Part shown: in pieces, positions 35,831 to 47,269 of the stretch | Layout of the letters: every line of letters starts with the position of its first letter | Position numbering within the stretch: position 1 is the stretch's first letter | Source of the DNA: Chrysemys picta bellii | Taxonomy: Eukaryota > Chordata > Testudines > Emydidae | Direction of reading: 5' to 3' | Assembly: GCF_011386835.1 (NCBI RefSeq) | Contig: NC_088791.1 | Location: 11,222,998 to 11,286,997, forward strand | Length of the DNA: 64,000 bases | Translations under genes and position numbers: made by a program | The notes under the pieces: generated by a model | What the model saw: the letters and a program-made list of their open reading frames with translations, nothing else | Database searches by the model: none | What the model was told of the DNA's origin: nothing

Positions 35831-37100
35831 AATGTTCGGAGGGGATCACATGCATGTAAAAAGACCAAAAAGATAGGGGATTGACAGCAACAAAAAAATA
35901 GCATTCTGAGAAGTGGGTTACTGACATGAAGGATGACAACCAAGATTGACACACTATCAGGTCGTCATAACTAAAAAGTAAAAATCACTGGCCAGCCACA
36001 TTGGTCATGAGTTAATAGAAGTGACAACCCTGCTTATTTTCCAGGAGGAGTCTGTTCTAAAGGTGTTGAAATTTCATTTTCTAAATCTGGACTACTTCAT
36101 CCTAATCTGAGAAACCAACTGGATGTAGAAAATGCAGGGGGGGGGGGGGGGAGAGGGGAAAACAGTCTTCCAACTCGTTTTTGTTCATTGCTTAGCAAAG
36201 GAAGTTTAAAGATAAAGATGTAATAAAGAAGAAATACAGCACTTGCTAATTTATATTACTTAACAATGAAATCTCTGAAGAACTGTAATTTAGTAAAACA
36301 CTGATCAAAGAAAGCAGGTATATATTACCAGAAAGTATTACAACCTTTCAAGGAGTTAGCTTATACTTTTAATACATCAAATAGGTAAAGACTGTTAGAG
36401 AAAAGAGTTAAAAATGTTTCTAAAATACTGTATGTGTATTGATTTGATTTGAAGTCAGTATACCCCAAATACAAAGCTAACGGTGATACAGCCACACAAT
36501 TAAATGGAACATCAAATTGTGCACTATCTAAGCTGATTCAATAAAGAGTATTGAGGGGGATATTTTCCTAAAACCTCTCCCCATTTCCGTTTCTTTTTAA
36601 TTTCAGCCCTCACCTATGTTAATACTTGGTAAATATGTACATTTGCATCAACACATCTATTACTTTTTTAAATTTATACAAAAATAGAGTTCCTCTGGTG
36701 ACCCTCTTTTTCTGCAGGCCATTCACTTCTTAAGGTCCACCCATTGCCATCTCCTTAAGAGATTCGCATCCCTGTTAAAGCAAAGTAAAATGTTCACAAT
36801 AGGGTTCCTGAGATATTACTGCTATAACTGCTGCTGCCGCCGCCATTTACCTATTCACAGGGAGAACCTGCGCCTTCCATAGGCCAATTCCCAGAGCCAC
36901 TGGGACACATGCCCCACTTGCTCAGAAATAGGAGAAGGCACTCGGGTTCTGCATCCCACATAGTCCTTATTCAGATTAATTAAAATAAACACCAGCACAT
37001 CCAATTCTCTCAGGCTTACAGACTTAAATAGCACAAGCGCTAACAACAATCAAGTCTACCATATGTGATTGATCTCAGTTCCTCCTGGCTAGTGAAAGAT
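35831..37100 (-). other. MKLN1 intron 1 segment, no gene seen
   Basis: AT-rich with a poly-G run near 36137 and a short CTGCTGCCGCCGCC stretch near 36830. No feature supported. Confidence 0.5.
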
Positions 37101-37189
37101 CTTCTGGGACCCCCCAAAAAAAGACTAGTAAATATTTCCTTTAAAAAGAAAATGCTACCTCACACCCTAAAGCAACTGTATTCCAACTA

Positions 37190-37770
37190 ATCCTAAAGAA
37201 ATTAGTACTCTGCACAGGTGACCTTGGCTAATTACCACCTCATGTTAAGCCTCACCTTCCTATGCCATCTTCTTGATTAGCTTGCTTAGAATCATCTCCA
37301 GACCCACTTAACATCCTCCACAGCCTTGGAGCCATCTCAGTCAGGGTTCAGGCCAAGGCATGGCATAGACACATTACTTGTTGCCCTTGTGGATATCCTC
37401 CTGTCCACAGAAATGCATACTTAACCTATTGGGCCTATATGTGGCATTGATGACCACCACATTCTTCTCTCTCCCTTCAAGAAACTATAAAAGTTCACCC
37501 TAAAACTGTCAGAATCTTCTCTCAGACCAACCCAGACAGATGTGATGGGGAACTGTTCCAACACTCCCAGAGCATTCATCTACCAAGTCCAGCAAAGCTC
37601 TATTCTGTCCCTCATCTTATTGCAGAAACTGTAACACTTGGAAATCTGGCAAGACCCTACAGTCTAAAAGGTCAGCAATATGAAGACGATACTCAGCTCA
37701 ACACATCCTTCAAATCAGATTTAAACAGCACTATCTCCTAGACTTCCCAATGCCTTGAGAAGACCCACCA
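37190..37770 (+). pseudogene. L2-type LINE reverse transcriptase relic
   Basis: Conceptual pieces in order: NYHLMLSLTFL (position of NYRPISNLPFL), SQSGFRPRHGIDTLLVALVD ILL (about 37330-37400), a DDHHILLS piece (about 37450), a VQQSSILSLIL piece (position of VPQGSVLGPLLF) and the catalytic-box equivalent YEDDTQLNTSF (37679-37711), where YADD has become YEDD. Many frameshifts. The spacing and wording match the L2/CR1-group reverse transcriptase. Confidence 0.7.
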
Positions 37771-37799
37771 CCCATGTTAAAGTGAACCCAGGTAAGGCT

Positions 37800-39660
37800 G
37801 ATGTTAGGAAAAGGCGAACACTTTGAAGAATCTGCCTACTCCATAACATCCCTTTCTATCAAAGGCATGGGCCAACTGATAATGAAGCCGCTTGCAGCTT
37901 TGTGAACCTCCCAGACTCTTCAGTGCTTTTAATTAGTTATTCCATGGATGGGACCTCTTTAATTTTTTCAGTTCCTAGATTACCCTAAAGTATTCATGTA
38001 AAGATCATCTTTAAAATGTTTTCGATGCTATAAACATCAGGTTCCAGCTTCAGTCTGACTGAGAACTTTACCAAGTCTAAAATGGAAGTTATTAAAACAC
38101 ATAGGATTTTTATATGACTACTAGGAAACAATAAATCAAGTTCTAGAACTGTCTAGTGGGGAAGGGAAATGGGTGGAGTCACTGAAGAAAGAGCAGGGCA
38201 TGATTAATGGGCAGAATCACTTTTCGTTTGGTATTGAAAAGGAGGAAGAGGGTAAAGTCCTGAACTATTAAAAGCACACGGTTTGGTAGAATCTAGCAAC
38301 AACTTCAACGTGGGTTGTGCATCTGATAATGTGATAAAGCTGACTAGCTCATCTTATTTTGCACTACTCAGTGTCAGAATTCATTCTATGGTTGTTTCTG
38401 ATTCCAACAATAAATGTTAAAGCTGATCAATACTGAAAGCAGGGATTAACATTAGTGCATAGGGATTAACAAATACTATCAAATAGTGTGTGTATTTATC
38501 CGACTCTGTGTTCAAAATCAAAAGGAATAAGTTGGAAACAATCAATTGAATAAACTAAAGAAATAAAAACAGATACGTTTTCTAAAGTAAAATGTAAATG
38601 TTGACAAAAGCTGTTAAGTAATAAGATGGAAGAAGTTTGTGCTCATATCAAGTAAAAAAATAATCAGTTGCTTTGGATAACTCAAGGTCAAATTCATTAT
38701 TGAAGGAAACTTGTCTACTGACATAGAAGACCAGAACACAGAGTTTTTGATGACCCAGCAAAGGATATGCCACTATCAAAATATTGCCAGGATGATTTAA
38801 AAAAATGTGTCTGATTCCAAGTTTCCAGGAGCAATAATTCCATGTCAACTGAATTCAGGAGTGGTCTCTGTTCATCTTCAACACCCAAAAGTACAGTAAA
38901 GATTAATCAGTGATTATGCCATAAAAAAAGACAGACTTGAACTTCAGGTTACAACTTTCTTTTATAACTTTTAGAAAAATCCATTTCTTTACATTGTTCA
39001 AGCACTTAGTCTGGAAAAGTATATATAGGGCAGATTTAAACTTGCTGGTTCACTACTAGACGCATCAACAGAAAAGCTAGGGAAAGAACTGAGGAATAAA
39101 AGAATCAGGTACACAATGCATATCACTTGCTGAAATTGAGAATTGACCCAGTAAGTACTATACAATCTCTAAAGGGAAAAAATGTGTTCCTATTTAATAG
39201 AAGTGATTCTATACATTAAAAGGAAAACCTCATTTGCATACAAGTTGCTGAAGATGCCATCCAAGAATGCAGATAAAAGCATGATACGGTCTCTCATTTA
39301 CTCTGAAAACAAAAATGAAATAAGGATGAAAATTTAGGTACAACCATCTAAACTTCTGACACATGAATGGAGAGCACACTTCAGCTCACTGAGAAAGTAT
39401 TAAGACCTAAAGCAATCTAAAGCACATTGTGGTAGTTCAAACATTCTTCCAAAATTGCCATTAGCAGCATAATAGACTGAAAGAGGGCAGATGGACGGAT
39501 GAAATGCAGAGACTGAGACACTCAGGAAAATTGTTTCTCTACATCTGCATCCAACTGTCATTAAGTATGTTGACATTTGCACTGTGTACAAGGATGACTG
39601 ATCAAAATACAGCATGCTTTTTACCTAATGGACTCTACACAACAACAGCACTAAACATAT
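37800..39660 (-). other. MKLN1 intron 1 segment, no gene seen
   Basis: AT-rich intron DNA with no recognisable repeat, exon or RNA gene. Confidence 0.5.
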
Positions 39661-39661
39661 A

Positions 39662-40339
39662 CAGTAGAATCTCAGGGTACGTCTATACCCAGCCGCTAGT
39701 TCGGCGGCTGGCAATCGAACTTCTGGGTTCGACTTATCTCGTCTTGTCTGGACGCGATAAGTCGAACCCGGAAGTGCTCGCCGTCGACTGCGGTACTCCA
39801 GCTAGACGAGAGGAGTACCGCGGAGTTGACGGGGGAGCCTGCCTGCCGCGTGTGGACCGAGGTAAGATCGAACTAAGGTACTTCGAACTTCAGCTACGTT
39901 ATTCACGTAGCTGAAGTTGCGTACCTTAGTTCGATTTGGGGGGTTAGTGTAGACCAAGCCTCAGAGTTACGAACTGACCTGTCAACCACACACCTAATTT
40001 GGAACTGGAAGTATGCAAGCAGGCAGCAGCAGCAACACACACAAAAAACAAAACAAAAAAATGTAAATACAGTACTGTGTTCAATGTAAACTACTAAAAA
40101 TATAAAGGAAAAGATTTTAAAAAGATTTGATAAGGTAAGGAAACCGTTTCTGTGCTTGTTTCATTTAAATTAAGATGGTTAAAAGCAGCTTTTTTCTTCA
40201 ACGTAGTAAAGTTTCAAAGCTATATCCAGTCAATGTTCAGCTGTATACTTTTGAAAAGACACCCAGAACATTTTGTTAAGAACATTTCAGAGTTACGAAC
40301 AACCTCAATTCCAGAGGTGTTCGTAACTGAGTTCTACTG
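39662..40339. mobile_element. pogo/Tigger-like MITE split by a Harbinger-type MITE
   Basis: TA flanks (39660-39661, 40340-40341). Left end CAGTAGAATCTCA, continued after the inner insert by GAGTTACGAACTGACC; the right end reverse-complemented is CAGTAGAACTCAGTTACGAA. Without the 289-bp insert plus duplication the element is about 389 bp. AT-rich interior, no transposase. Confidence 0.8.
39675..39960. mobile_element. PIF/Harbinger-type MITE (286 bp) nested in a pogo-type MITE
   Basis: TCA direct repeats (39672-39674, 39961-39963). Starts GGGTACGTCTATACCC and ends GTGTAGACCAAGCC. It contains a strong internal hairpin (CTTCAGCTACGTTATTCACG and its partner GTAGCTGAAG) and CpG-rich GTCGAAC motifs. 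A sister copy in opposite orientation is at 63538-63823. Confidence 0.82.
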
Positions 40340-40881
40340 TAAAAGCCAACAAAGGCATTTTCAGAGGGACCTGACAGACTGCAATCTGATGACACTACTG
40401 TTGCAGTCCAAATGGAAATCTGCTTTCACCTAATTAATAAAGAACTGGAACTACTTAAGGAAAGTCCAAAAACAAGCTTCAGGAACTTTTCATACTTAGT
40501 CTTCACTGATCACAAATCAAAGGTTGAGTCCAGAACAGGAAGAAAAAGCTGATGTGTGACTAAAGGAACATAAGTGAGTTCCTCTTTCTACCATTTAAAA
40601 TTAAGATACAAATTTCGACTCTAAGTCTATGAAGAAGCTTGTCACATCAGTTTTTCTAAACAACTGTGGAAATATAATCTCAACAAACAGGACAGCTGAA
40701 TTCAGAATGTTACCAGTTTTCAAAAAAAGAAAACGGAATGCCACTCCAGCCAGCTCAGAATCAACCAACCACATTTTTAGCACTCTGACTGTTCTGATCA
40801 AAACTTTTTAATAGGTTAGATTGTGAAAAAGCAAGTTTATCCATATCTAAGGGTAAATACAAGAATGGTAGATACTAGTTT

Positions 40882-41448
40882 ACTCCTGGGGGGGAATTCT
40901 GCACCAAAAAATTAAAAATTCTTCATATTTTATTTGTCAAAGCAACACAATATAATCATGCCAGTTTCAATTATTTTGGTAATTTATTTCAAAATATCTG
41001 TCAGCAAACATGTCTAACAATACAGACAACAACAAAGATTCAGAAAATGTTTTTTTGACAAATAGATTCCTTACTAAGCATATTAATACAGAACTTTGAG
41101 TAATAATTCATTTAAATTACAATACAGAAACGTATTCCCCACAAAAGCAGTGCAAAGTCTTGGGGGAGTCAGGGGTAAAGGAGGAACTGAGGGAGAAGGA
41201 AGTAATTGCTGGGAAGGAGCCTAGGAGTGAACCTAGAGGGTTGTTGGGTATGTGTGGGAAAAATACAGAAAAATACCTGCTACAGTGGGTGAGCCAGGTA
41301 CCCTCTGTTCTGGTGCCATCGCAACCCCTATTGGGCAAAAAGCATAACTGCAGCAACTCTCCAGCAGAATATATTTTCTGCAGCAAAAAAAAATCTGCAG
41401 GGGACATGAATTCTGCGCATGTGCAGTGGTGCAGAATTCCCCCGGACT
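40882..41448. mobile_element. Non-autonomous DNA element with ACTCCTGGGGG ends (567 bp)
   Basis: Left end ACTCCTGGGGGGGAATTCTG; right end GCAGAATTCCCCCGGACT. Sub-terminal ATTCTGCACCAAAAAATTAA and GGGGACATGAATTCTGCGCA recur in the related element at 52980-54265. The TSD is unclear, so the superfamily is undecided. Confidence 0.65.
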
Positions 41449-43096
41449 AAAACAATTCTGCACAATGTATGATGTTTTGTGTCTGAGGAACATATGAAGT
41501 GAAACAGTAAACCTTTTCTATTTCACTTAATAAAAACCCTGAAGGGAATTTCCTAATTTTATCACTTTACAGAAAAAAATATGGGATATTTAGTGGTGGG
41601 AAAAGTCACAACAAACTTGTCAGCAACATGAGACAGCCATTTCTTCCTAGGGGCTGAGCCTGCGCTCTTTGGCAATGCCAGTCTACAGTGAGTCAGAGCA
41701 AGTGATGGAAGGAAAATCCAGTTTTTCTTCTCGTCTTGCAAGTATCAAGCTACTCCAGCACAATAAAACGATGACTAAACTAGGCACTATTTGGAGGTTC
41801 AGACTGCTATGTGCTAGAAAGATAGCCCCAGTGGAATGCACTTATGGGACATTAAAAGGTATCAATGCCCGTCCCCTTCTTTTCACATATTATATTTAAT
41901 ACGCACCAAGATGTACTCCCTTAAAAAGAATCTTCAATAAATCCAGCTCAGATCAATAGTGACCAAAGTCACTGCAATCAGATGGTTGTTTCTGTGGTTT
42001 ATGCAAAGTGAGTTAGTGGTCCTCAGTGCAATTTGTACCTTGCAGGTATTTCAGTCCATGCTTTTTCACACTCTATCCTAGCAGTTCATATAGATGAACA
42101 AGTTGGGGAGGCAGGCGGGAGCTAAGAAAGTGGAGGATCAGGTGCTCATCACAACTCTCCAGGAGCAGCCTCATCCAGTTGAAATAGACGGAAGTCATCT
42201 TAATGCTATCTTTCTACGCTATGCCACATCTGAGGCAGGACAGCAGAATTCCATGATGGACCTTATCAAATCCTACAGAATGATCCAGCAATGAGTGTAT
42301 GAATTTGTTCTAGACTCAATTTTCCTGGCAACAACTCATAACTTTCCCAAGAACCAACAGAATCAATGACATGATTCCTGGATTCTTGACACCCTTGCTG
42401 CTGCCCATGGAGTTCTGAATAGCAACAGCAAAAGCGTCCTGAACATCGTTAACTTCATTTGACTGCTTGGGAAACTCAGGAACAGCTGTAAAAAATGCTG
42501 GAGCTATCCTTCTGCAAATTCGAGAGAGTACTTCCTTGGGTGATATTTGGAAGGTTCTCTATAAACAGAGACTAAACCTATTTTTAAAGAGTCTGACTTC
42601 AGATTCTGCAATAACTAATAGTTTAGCAATCACCAACCTCAAACAAACAAACAGTCCCTAGAGAAGCTGTCCGTATTGTCACTGCCAAACAGGTGACTGG
42701 ACTGCCAAGTACTGGCTGTACTTCCAGCCTTTTGGCCCCATCCCCATATTAACAGAAAGCAACCAGAGAGTTATCTGAATGCTACCAATAAGTATTTGTG
42801 TAATATTCGGGGAGAATACCTAGAATCACGTTAACGGTTTAAAAATTAAACTTCAGTCCCAAGCCTTCTACATTTTATTCACTTACCAGTTTAAGTCAAC
42901 AATGGATTCAGATCCCTACTAGCATTCAAAAAGCTGTTGCTAGCAGGGCTCTAACTGGCCAGCAGGGACAAGGATTTTGCATTTCATAATTTTGTTTTAC
43001 ATTTAAAATCATGCTGAGTGCCAAAGGTGAGTCTAAACCATGGTTTTGTTAGTAGAGTCCATGAGAGATGGACAGAAGAAACCCTGTCCACATTAG
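41449..43096 (-). other. MKLN1 intron 1 segment with a possible L2 trace
   Basis: No gene. At about 42290-42215 on minus a short frame reads LDHSVGFDKVHHGILLSCLR, resembling the LLDLSAAFDTVDHGILL motif of L2-type reverse transcriptases. The rest is featureless AT-rich sequence. Confidence 0.4.
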
Positions 43097-43098
43097 TA

Positions 43099-43283
43099 CA
43101 CCTCTACCCCGATATAACGCGACCCAATATAACACAAATTCAGAAATAACGCGGTAAAGCAGTGCTGGGGGGGGGGGCTGCACACTCCAGTGGATCAAAG
43201 CAAGTTCGATATAACACGGTTTCACCTATAACACGGTAAGATTTTTTGGCTCCCGAGGACAGCGTTATATCGAGATAGAGGTG
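43099..43283. mobile_element. TA-flanked palindromic MITE, copy 2 (185 bp)
   Basis: CACCTCTACCCCGATATAAC ... TATCGAGATAGAGGTG with TA on both sides (43097-43098, 43284-43285). Same family and internal order as 9735-9924. Confidence 0.82.
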
Positions 43284-43966
43284 TACTTCACCACAACTGT
43301 AGTAAGGATGGTTCTTCTCCCAGTGACAGGGCTAATCATTTTGGGGAAACCAGCAGTCTACATTAATTCTATCCATAACACAGTAGGACATAGTCTCCTA
43401 GCATGTCCCATTATGGTTCAAATAATTCAGACTTACAGCTTAGGCAGGACTGAACTGTGTTTTAACTGTGGGCCCTAGCAACATTTCTGGACCATCATTT
43501 GGTCTGGTCCTGTCTACTTTTAAAACAAGCTAAGTTTTAACTGTGTCATGGTGTACATCCTGTAACTGCATCAGCTCCACTTCCAGAGGTTTTTTTCAAA
43601 ATTTCAATACTCCTTCTCATGCTGCTTCCACTTAACATTTCTCCATTTAAAGAGTGGCAGAATACTTTAGCCTACAGCCAGGGAAAGGACTGCTCCTGGC
43701 CTTTACATTTGGTATAAGGTTTGTTAGGTCTCCAAACATAGCAGTTAGTGTGAAATCAAGTGAGGGGGTTTTAATCCATTACCACTAAGATCATTCTCAG
43801 CCCAACTATTCAATATTTATCAATGATCTGGAAGAACATATGCAAACTTTAACAGCAATGATTTTATACAACAAAAAAATTATGAGAATAACTGTAAGGA
43901 CGTGTCACCAATACAGAGTAATCCAGATTGCTAGTAATCTGGGCACACTAAAACATACATTTTAAT

Positions 43967-45143
43967 GAGAGCTGTCAATTAATCATAGTTAACTCAAAAA
44001 AATGATTAATCACACTGTTATACAATAGAATTACCAACTGAAATGTATTAAATATTTTCGGGTGTTTTTCTACATTTTCAGGTATATTGATTTCTTACAG
44101 CACAAAATACAAAGTGTACGTGCTCACTTTATTTTTTATTACAAATATTTAAATTGTAAAAATTATAAACAAAAGAAATAGTATTTTTCAAGTCACCTCA
44201 TTCAAGTACTGTAGTGCAATCTGTCATGAAAGTGTAACTTAACAAAAATAATCTATATTTGTATGTAACTGCTCTCAAAAACAAAACAATGTAAAACTTT
44301 AGAGCCTACAATGTGAGATTTCTAAAAATAGCTACAGCACTGGACCCAAGATTTAAGAAGCTGAAGTGCCATCCAAAAATCAGAGAGATGAGGTGTGGAA
44401 CATGCTTTCAGAAGTCTTAAAAGAGCAACACTCAGATGTGGAAACTACAGAATCCAAACCATCAAAAAAAGAAAATCAACCTTCTGTTGGTGGCATCTGA
44501 CTCAGATGATGAAAATGAACACGCGTTGGTCCGTTCTGCTTTGGATCGTTATCTAGCAGAACCCATCATTAGCATGGACGCATGTCCTCTGGAATGGTGA
44601 TTGAAGCAAAAAGGGACATATAAATTTTAGCACATCTGGCACGTAAATGTCTTGCAAAACTAGCTACAACAGTGCCATGCGAATGCCTGTTCTCACTTTC
44701 AGGTGACATTGTAAAGAAGAAGCGGGCAGCACTGTCTCCTGCAAATTGTAACCAAACTTGTTTATCTGAGCGATTGGCTGAAGTAGGACTGAGTGGACTA
44801 GTAGGCTCTAAAGTTATACATTGTTTTATTTTTAATACCTTTTTTGTACATAATTCTACATTTGTAAGTTCAACTTTCATAATAAAGATATTGCAATACA
44901 GTACCTGTATTAGGTGAATTGAAAAATATTCCTTTTGTTTTTTACAGTGCAAATATTTGTAATCAAAAATAAATATAAAGTGAGCACTGTACACTTTGTA
45001 TTCTGTGTTATAATTAAAATCAATATATTTAAAAATGTAGAAAACATCCAAAAATATTTAAATAAATGTTATTCTATTACTGTTTACCAGCATGATTAAT
45101 CACACCATTAATCGTGATTAATTTTTTGCACTTGGCAGCCCTA
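43967..45143 (+). mobile_element. hAT transposon relic with 8-bp TSD (1,177 bp)
   Basis: Perfect ATTTTAAT at 43959-43966 and 45144-45151. Left end GAGAGCTGTCAATTAATCAT; right end, reverse-complemented, TAGGGCTGCCAAGTGCAAAA then TTAATCACG. Inverted blocks (AATCACACTGTTATA / and AAAGTGAGCACTGTACACTT against AAGTGTACGTGCTCACTTTA) lie inside. The centre keeps the C-terminal transposase end, so it is an internally deleted autonomous element. Confidence 0.88.
44395..44800 (+). pseudogene. hAT transposase C-terminal (hATC dimerisation) relic
   Basis: From 44502 the frame reads SDDENEHALVRSALDRYLAE PIISMDACPLEW then TGA. After a frameshift it gives ILAHLARKCLAKLATTVPCE CLFSLSGDIVKKKRAALSPA. The YLAEP..., LARKxLAxxATTVPxExxFS and G.IV..KR..LSP motifs are those of ZBED/hAT dimerisation domains. 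The BED finger and the first catalytic region are absent. Inactive. Confidence 0.82.
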
Positions 45144-45800
45144 ATTTTAATACAGTTAAATGTAAGGTCACACATCCTCAAACACAAGTCATATTTACAG
45201 AATGGGAGATTGTATCCTGAAGAGCAGAGACTCTGTAAAAAACTTAGATCAGCATGGTAGATAGCCTCTAACCAGGATCACCAAATGAGATACTGTGGCA
45301 AAGAGGGCTAAGAGGGTGCTTGGCTGTACAAGCAAAACTATTCAGTGGTGAGTCTTTACCTTTGTAAATAGCACTGGTGAGACCAATACTGGAATACTTC
45401 ATCCAGTTCTGGTATCAACCCTGATGCTTCTCAAATTTTTTTTAAAGCAAACAAGTGCAACTATGATTCTGGAAAACAAGCCTTACAAAGAGAGAGTTTA
45501 GTCTATATGGCTTATCAAAGGAAAGGTGAAAAGATGAGTCGGTCACAGACTAGGAGTACATGCACAGAGAAGATATCTGACACTAAAGGAATCCAGACTT
45601 GCAAAGGCATTAACTTCCAGCCATTGAATCTGGTTAAGTAAAAAAAAAAAATTGAACTAAGTAAAACACTTTTAAAAAAAAAAACATGAGTAAAGGTAAT
45701 TAACCAAAGGAAATAGATAGAGGATGAGATAACTCCATCACTTGAAGTCTAAGTCAAGACTGGATGTCAGTCTAGAAGATATGCTCTGGTTCAACCCGAA

Positions 45801-46229
45801 TTTATGACCTGTTTTCATGCAGATGGTCAGATTGTTTACCCACAATAGCACCTTTAAAAATCTATGAAAATTCAAAACTGAACAGTCAACATCAATAAGA
45901 ATAAATCCAAGTCATACTAGTTTTATGCTACTTATAAAGTTTATTCATGTTACTGTCAACAGCCATTGGAATTTAACAGGTCAGAACTAGTGGGCAGTAT
46001 GACCTAGATTCACACTCACCGAGATTTCACCACTTCGGTGTTCATTAATGATGCTATGTGAATACGGCAAAAATGCAACTTCGACCTACTTTCTTCAAGC
46101 CTGGATCAAACCTTAAAGCCTCCTTACTTACTTACAAACACAAACACACACACCTTAAACAGAGGAACAGAAAACACTAACTCCTAACAACAGGCAGAGC
46201 GTGGAGGGAACAATCCCTTTCCTGCACGG
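45801..46229 (-). other. MKLN1 intron 1 segment near the promoter, no gene seen
   Basis: Transition from AT-rich intron to the CpG island, with an ACACACAC tract near 46140. No feature supported. Confidence 0.5.
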
Positions 46230-46796
46230 GGAGCATTGCAGAGGCTGGAAGAGCGAGGGGAAATGAGGTCAAGGACAAGGCCACCCGAAGACGGACGACT
46301 AGCGAAGCTGCAAGCACAGGGTATAGGACCGTCCCTGGTTTTGCCCCGTGGTGTCAGGTGGGCCCCGTTTAACCGCAGACATGATCAGGTCACTCCCTGC
46401 CCCGGGTTAAAGCTGCCCCCCAACAGATCCCGGTGTCCCCTTCCTGCAGCCGCCGCTCATCTTTCCTCCGGACACCGAGGTCCGAGACCCCCGCCGGCCT
46501 CTCTTCTCCCGCCCCGACAGAGCTCCCGCTGGGCGGGGGGAGCGGCCCCCTCTGCCCCCGGCCCGGCCGGATCAGCGCCGGGGCCAGGCCGCGGACAAGC
46601 CCCGGGACCCTCTCAGGACACGTGTCCGCAGCCCCCCGTGGCGCCCCGGCCTCGCCCGCGCCAGCCCGCTCTGCCCCTCGGCCTCGCCCGCCGGCCCTGC
46701 CCCCGGGGCCCGCGCAGGCCCAGAGCGCTGCGGCGGGCGCGGGGAACCGACGCCGCGCTCGGCCCCCGGGGTCCCGGCGGCGGCTCGGTCACTCAC

Positions 46797-46900
46797 TCGG
46801 GCAGGTAGGTGGAGGAGAAGCTGCTCCAGCGGTGCAGGGTGTAGCCCAGCGCCCGGCTCTCGGGCCCGGCCGGACCCGCGGGCCCCGCCGCCGCCGCCAT
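46797..46900 (-). CDS. MKLN1: MKLN1 (muskelin) coding exon 1 with start codon
   Basis: Minus-strand ATG at 46900-46898 in good Kozak context (A at -3, G at +4). It reads MAAAAGPAGPAGPESRALGY and then TLHRWSSFSSTYLPE, with the final Glu codon split (GA|G) at a GA|GTGAGT donor (46796-46791). The last 13 residues are near-identical to mammalian muskelin; the Gly/Pro/Ala-rich start is less conserved between vertebrates. It totals 34 codons plus 2 nt and joins exon 2 in phase. Exon 1 sits inside a CpG island, as expected for a broadly expressed gene. The start of the discoidin-like domain is encoded here. Confidence 0.95.
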
Positions 46901-46903
46901 CTT
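46893..46903 (-). promoter_or_regulatory. YY1-type motif overlapping the MKLN1 start codon
   Basis: The minus strand reads AAGATGGCGGC, an exact match to the classical YY1 consensus, and its ATG is the muskelin start codon. YY1 sites over or just after start codons are a known feature of some CpG-island housekeeping promoters. Binding is inferred, not shown. Confidence 0.6.
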
Positions 46904-47127
46904 GTCAGCAGCAGCAGGAGCGGAGGGGGGAGGGGCCGCCGCTCTTAAAGGGGCCGCCGCCCTCCCGAGCCCGAGGGGAGCGGGCCGGGCTGGGGGGTTG
47001 GGGCGGCGAGAGACTCGGGGTCCGGCCTGTCCGTGTGTCTGTCACTGCAGAGAGACAAGCGGACACACCTCGCTGACAGGCAGGTATGACAGACCCCCAG
47101 CCAGAGCAGGGATTGCAGACACAGTCT

Positions 47128-47253
47128 CGGGTCACCAGATGTCCTGATTTTATAGGGACAGTCCCGATTTCTGGGTCTTTTTCTTATATATTCGCCTATG
47201 ACCCCCCCACCCACCCCCGTCCCGATTTTTCACAATTGCTGTCTGGTCACCCT
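47128..47253. mobile_element. Short MITE upstream of MKLN1 (126 bp)
   Basis: Left end CGGGTCACCAGATGTCCTGA; right end reverse-complemented AGGGTGACCAGACAGCAATT. Inner inverted pair ATAGGGACAGTCCCGAT / CCCGTCCCGATTTTTC. Only about 230 bp from the muskelin ATG. The TSD is not clear. Confidence 0.7.
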
Positions 47254-47269
47254 AAGTCGGTCCCATTGC

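Larger units (their letters stand above)
43795..45800 (+). mobile_element. CR1 LINE relic, split by a hAT element
   Basis: Upstream of the insert: CAACTATTCAATATTTATCA, ATGATCTGGAAGAA. Downstream: GTGAGACCAATACTGGAATA, CTTCATCCAGTTCTGGTATC, then decayed 3' sequence with GTCTAAGTCAAGACTGGATG. The order matches the CR1 late coding region and 3' UTR. No frame survives. Confidence 0.6.
46230..47040 (-). promoter_or_regulatory. CpG-island promoter of MKLN1
   Basis: A very GC- and CpG-dense block, unlike the AT-rich introns, covers exon 1 and extends about 570 bp into intron 1 and about 140 bp upstream of the ATG. I see no TATA box at a sensible distance, so transcription probably starts at dispersed sites around 46910-47000 on the minus strand. 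The island is symmetrical enough to permit divergent transcription. Long open frames here on both strands are a by-product of GC content. The exact start site cannot be read from sequence alone. Confidence 0.85.

Noticed and set aside
39504..39914. 136-codon plus frame
   Set aside because: It crosses the border between unique intron and the nested Harbinger-type MITE; chance frame.
42094..42294. 66-codon plus frame
   Set aside because: The minus strand of the same stretch resembles an L2 reverse-transcriptase motif; the plus frame has no family features.
43967..45143. hAT transposase as a domesticated ZBED-like host gene
   Set aside because: It has a TSD and TIRs, stops and frameshifts, and lacks the BED finger and catalytic core.
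46236..46948. Overlapping 190- and 171-codon open frames on plus
   Set aside because: CpG-island artefacts: Arg/Pro/Ala-rich in several frames at once, antisense to the real muskelin exon 1.
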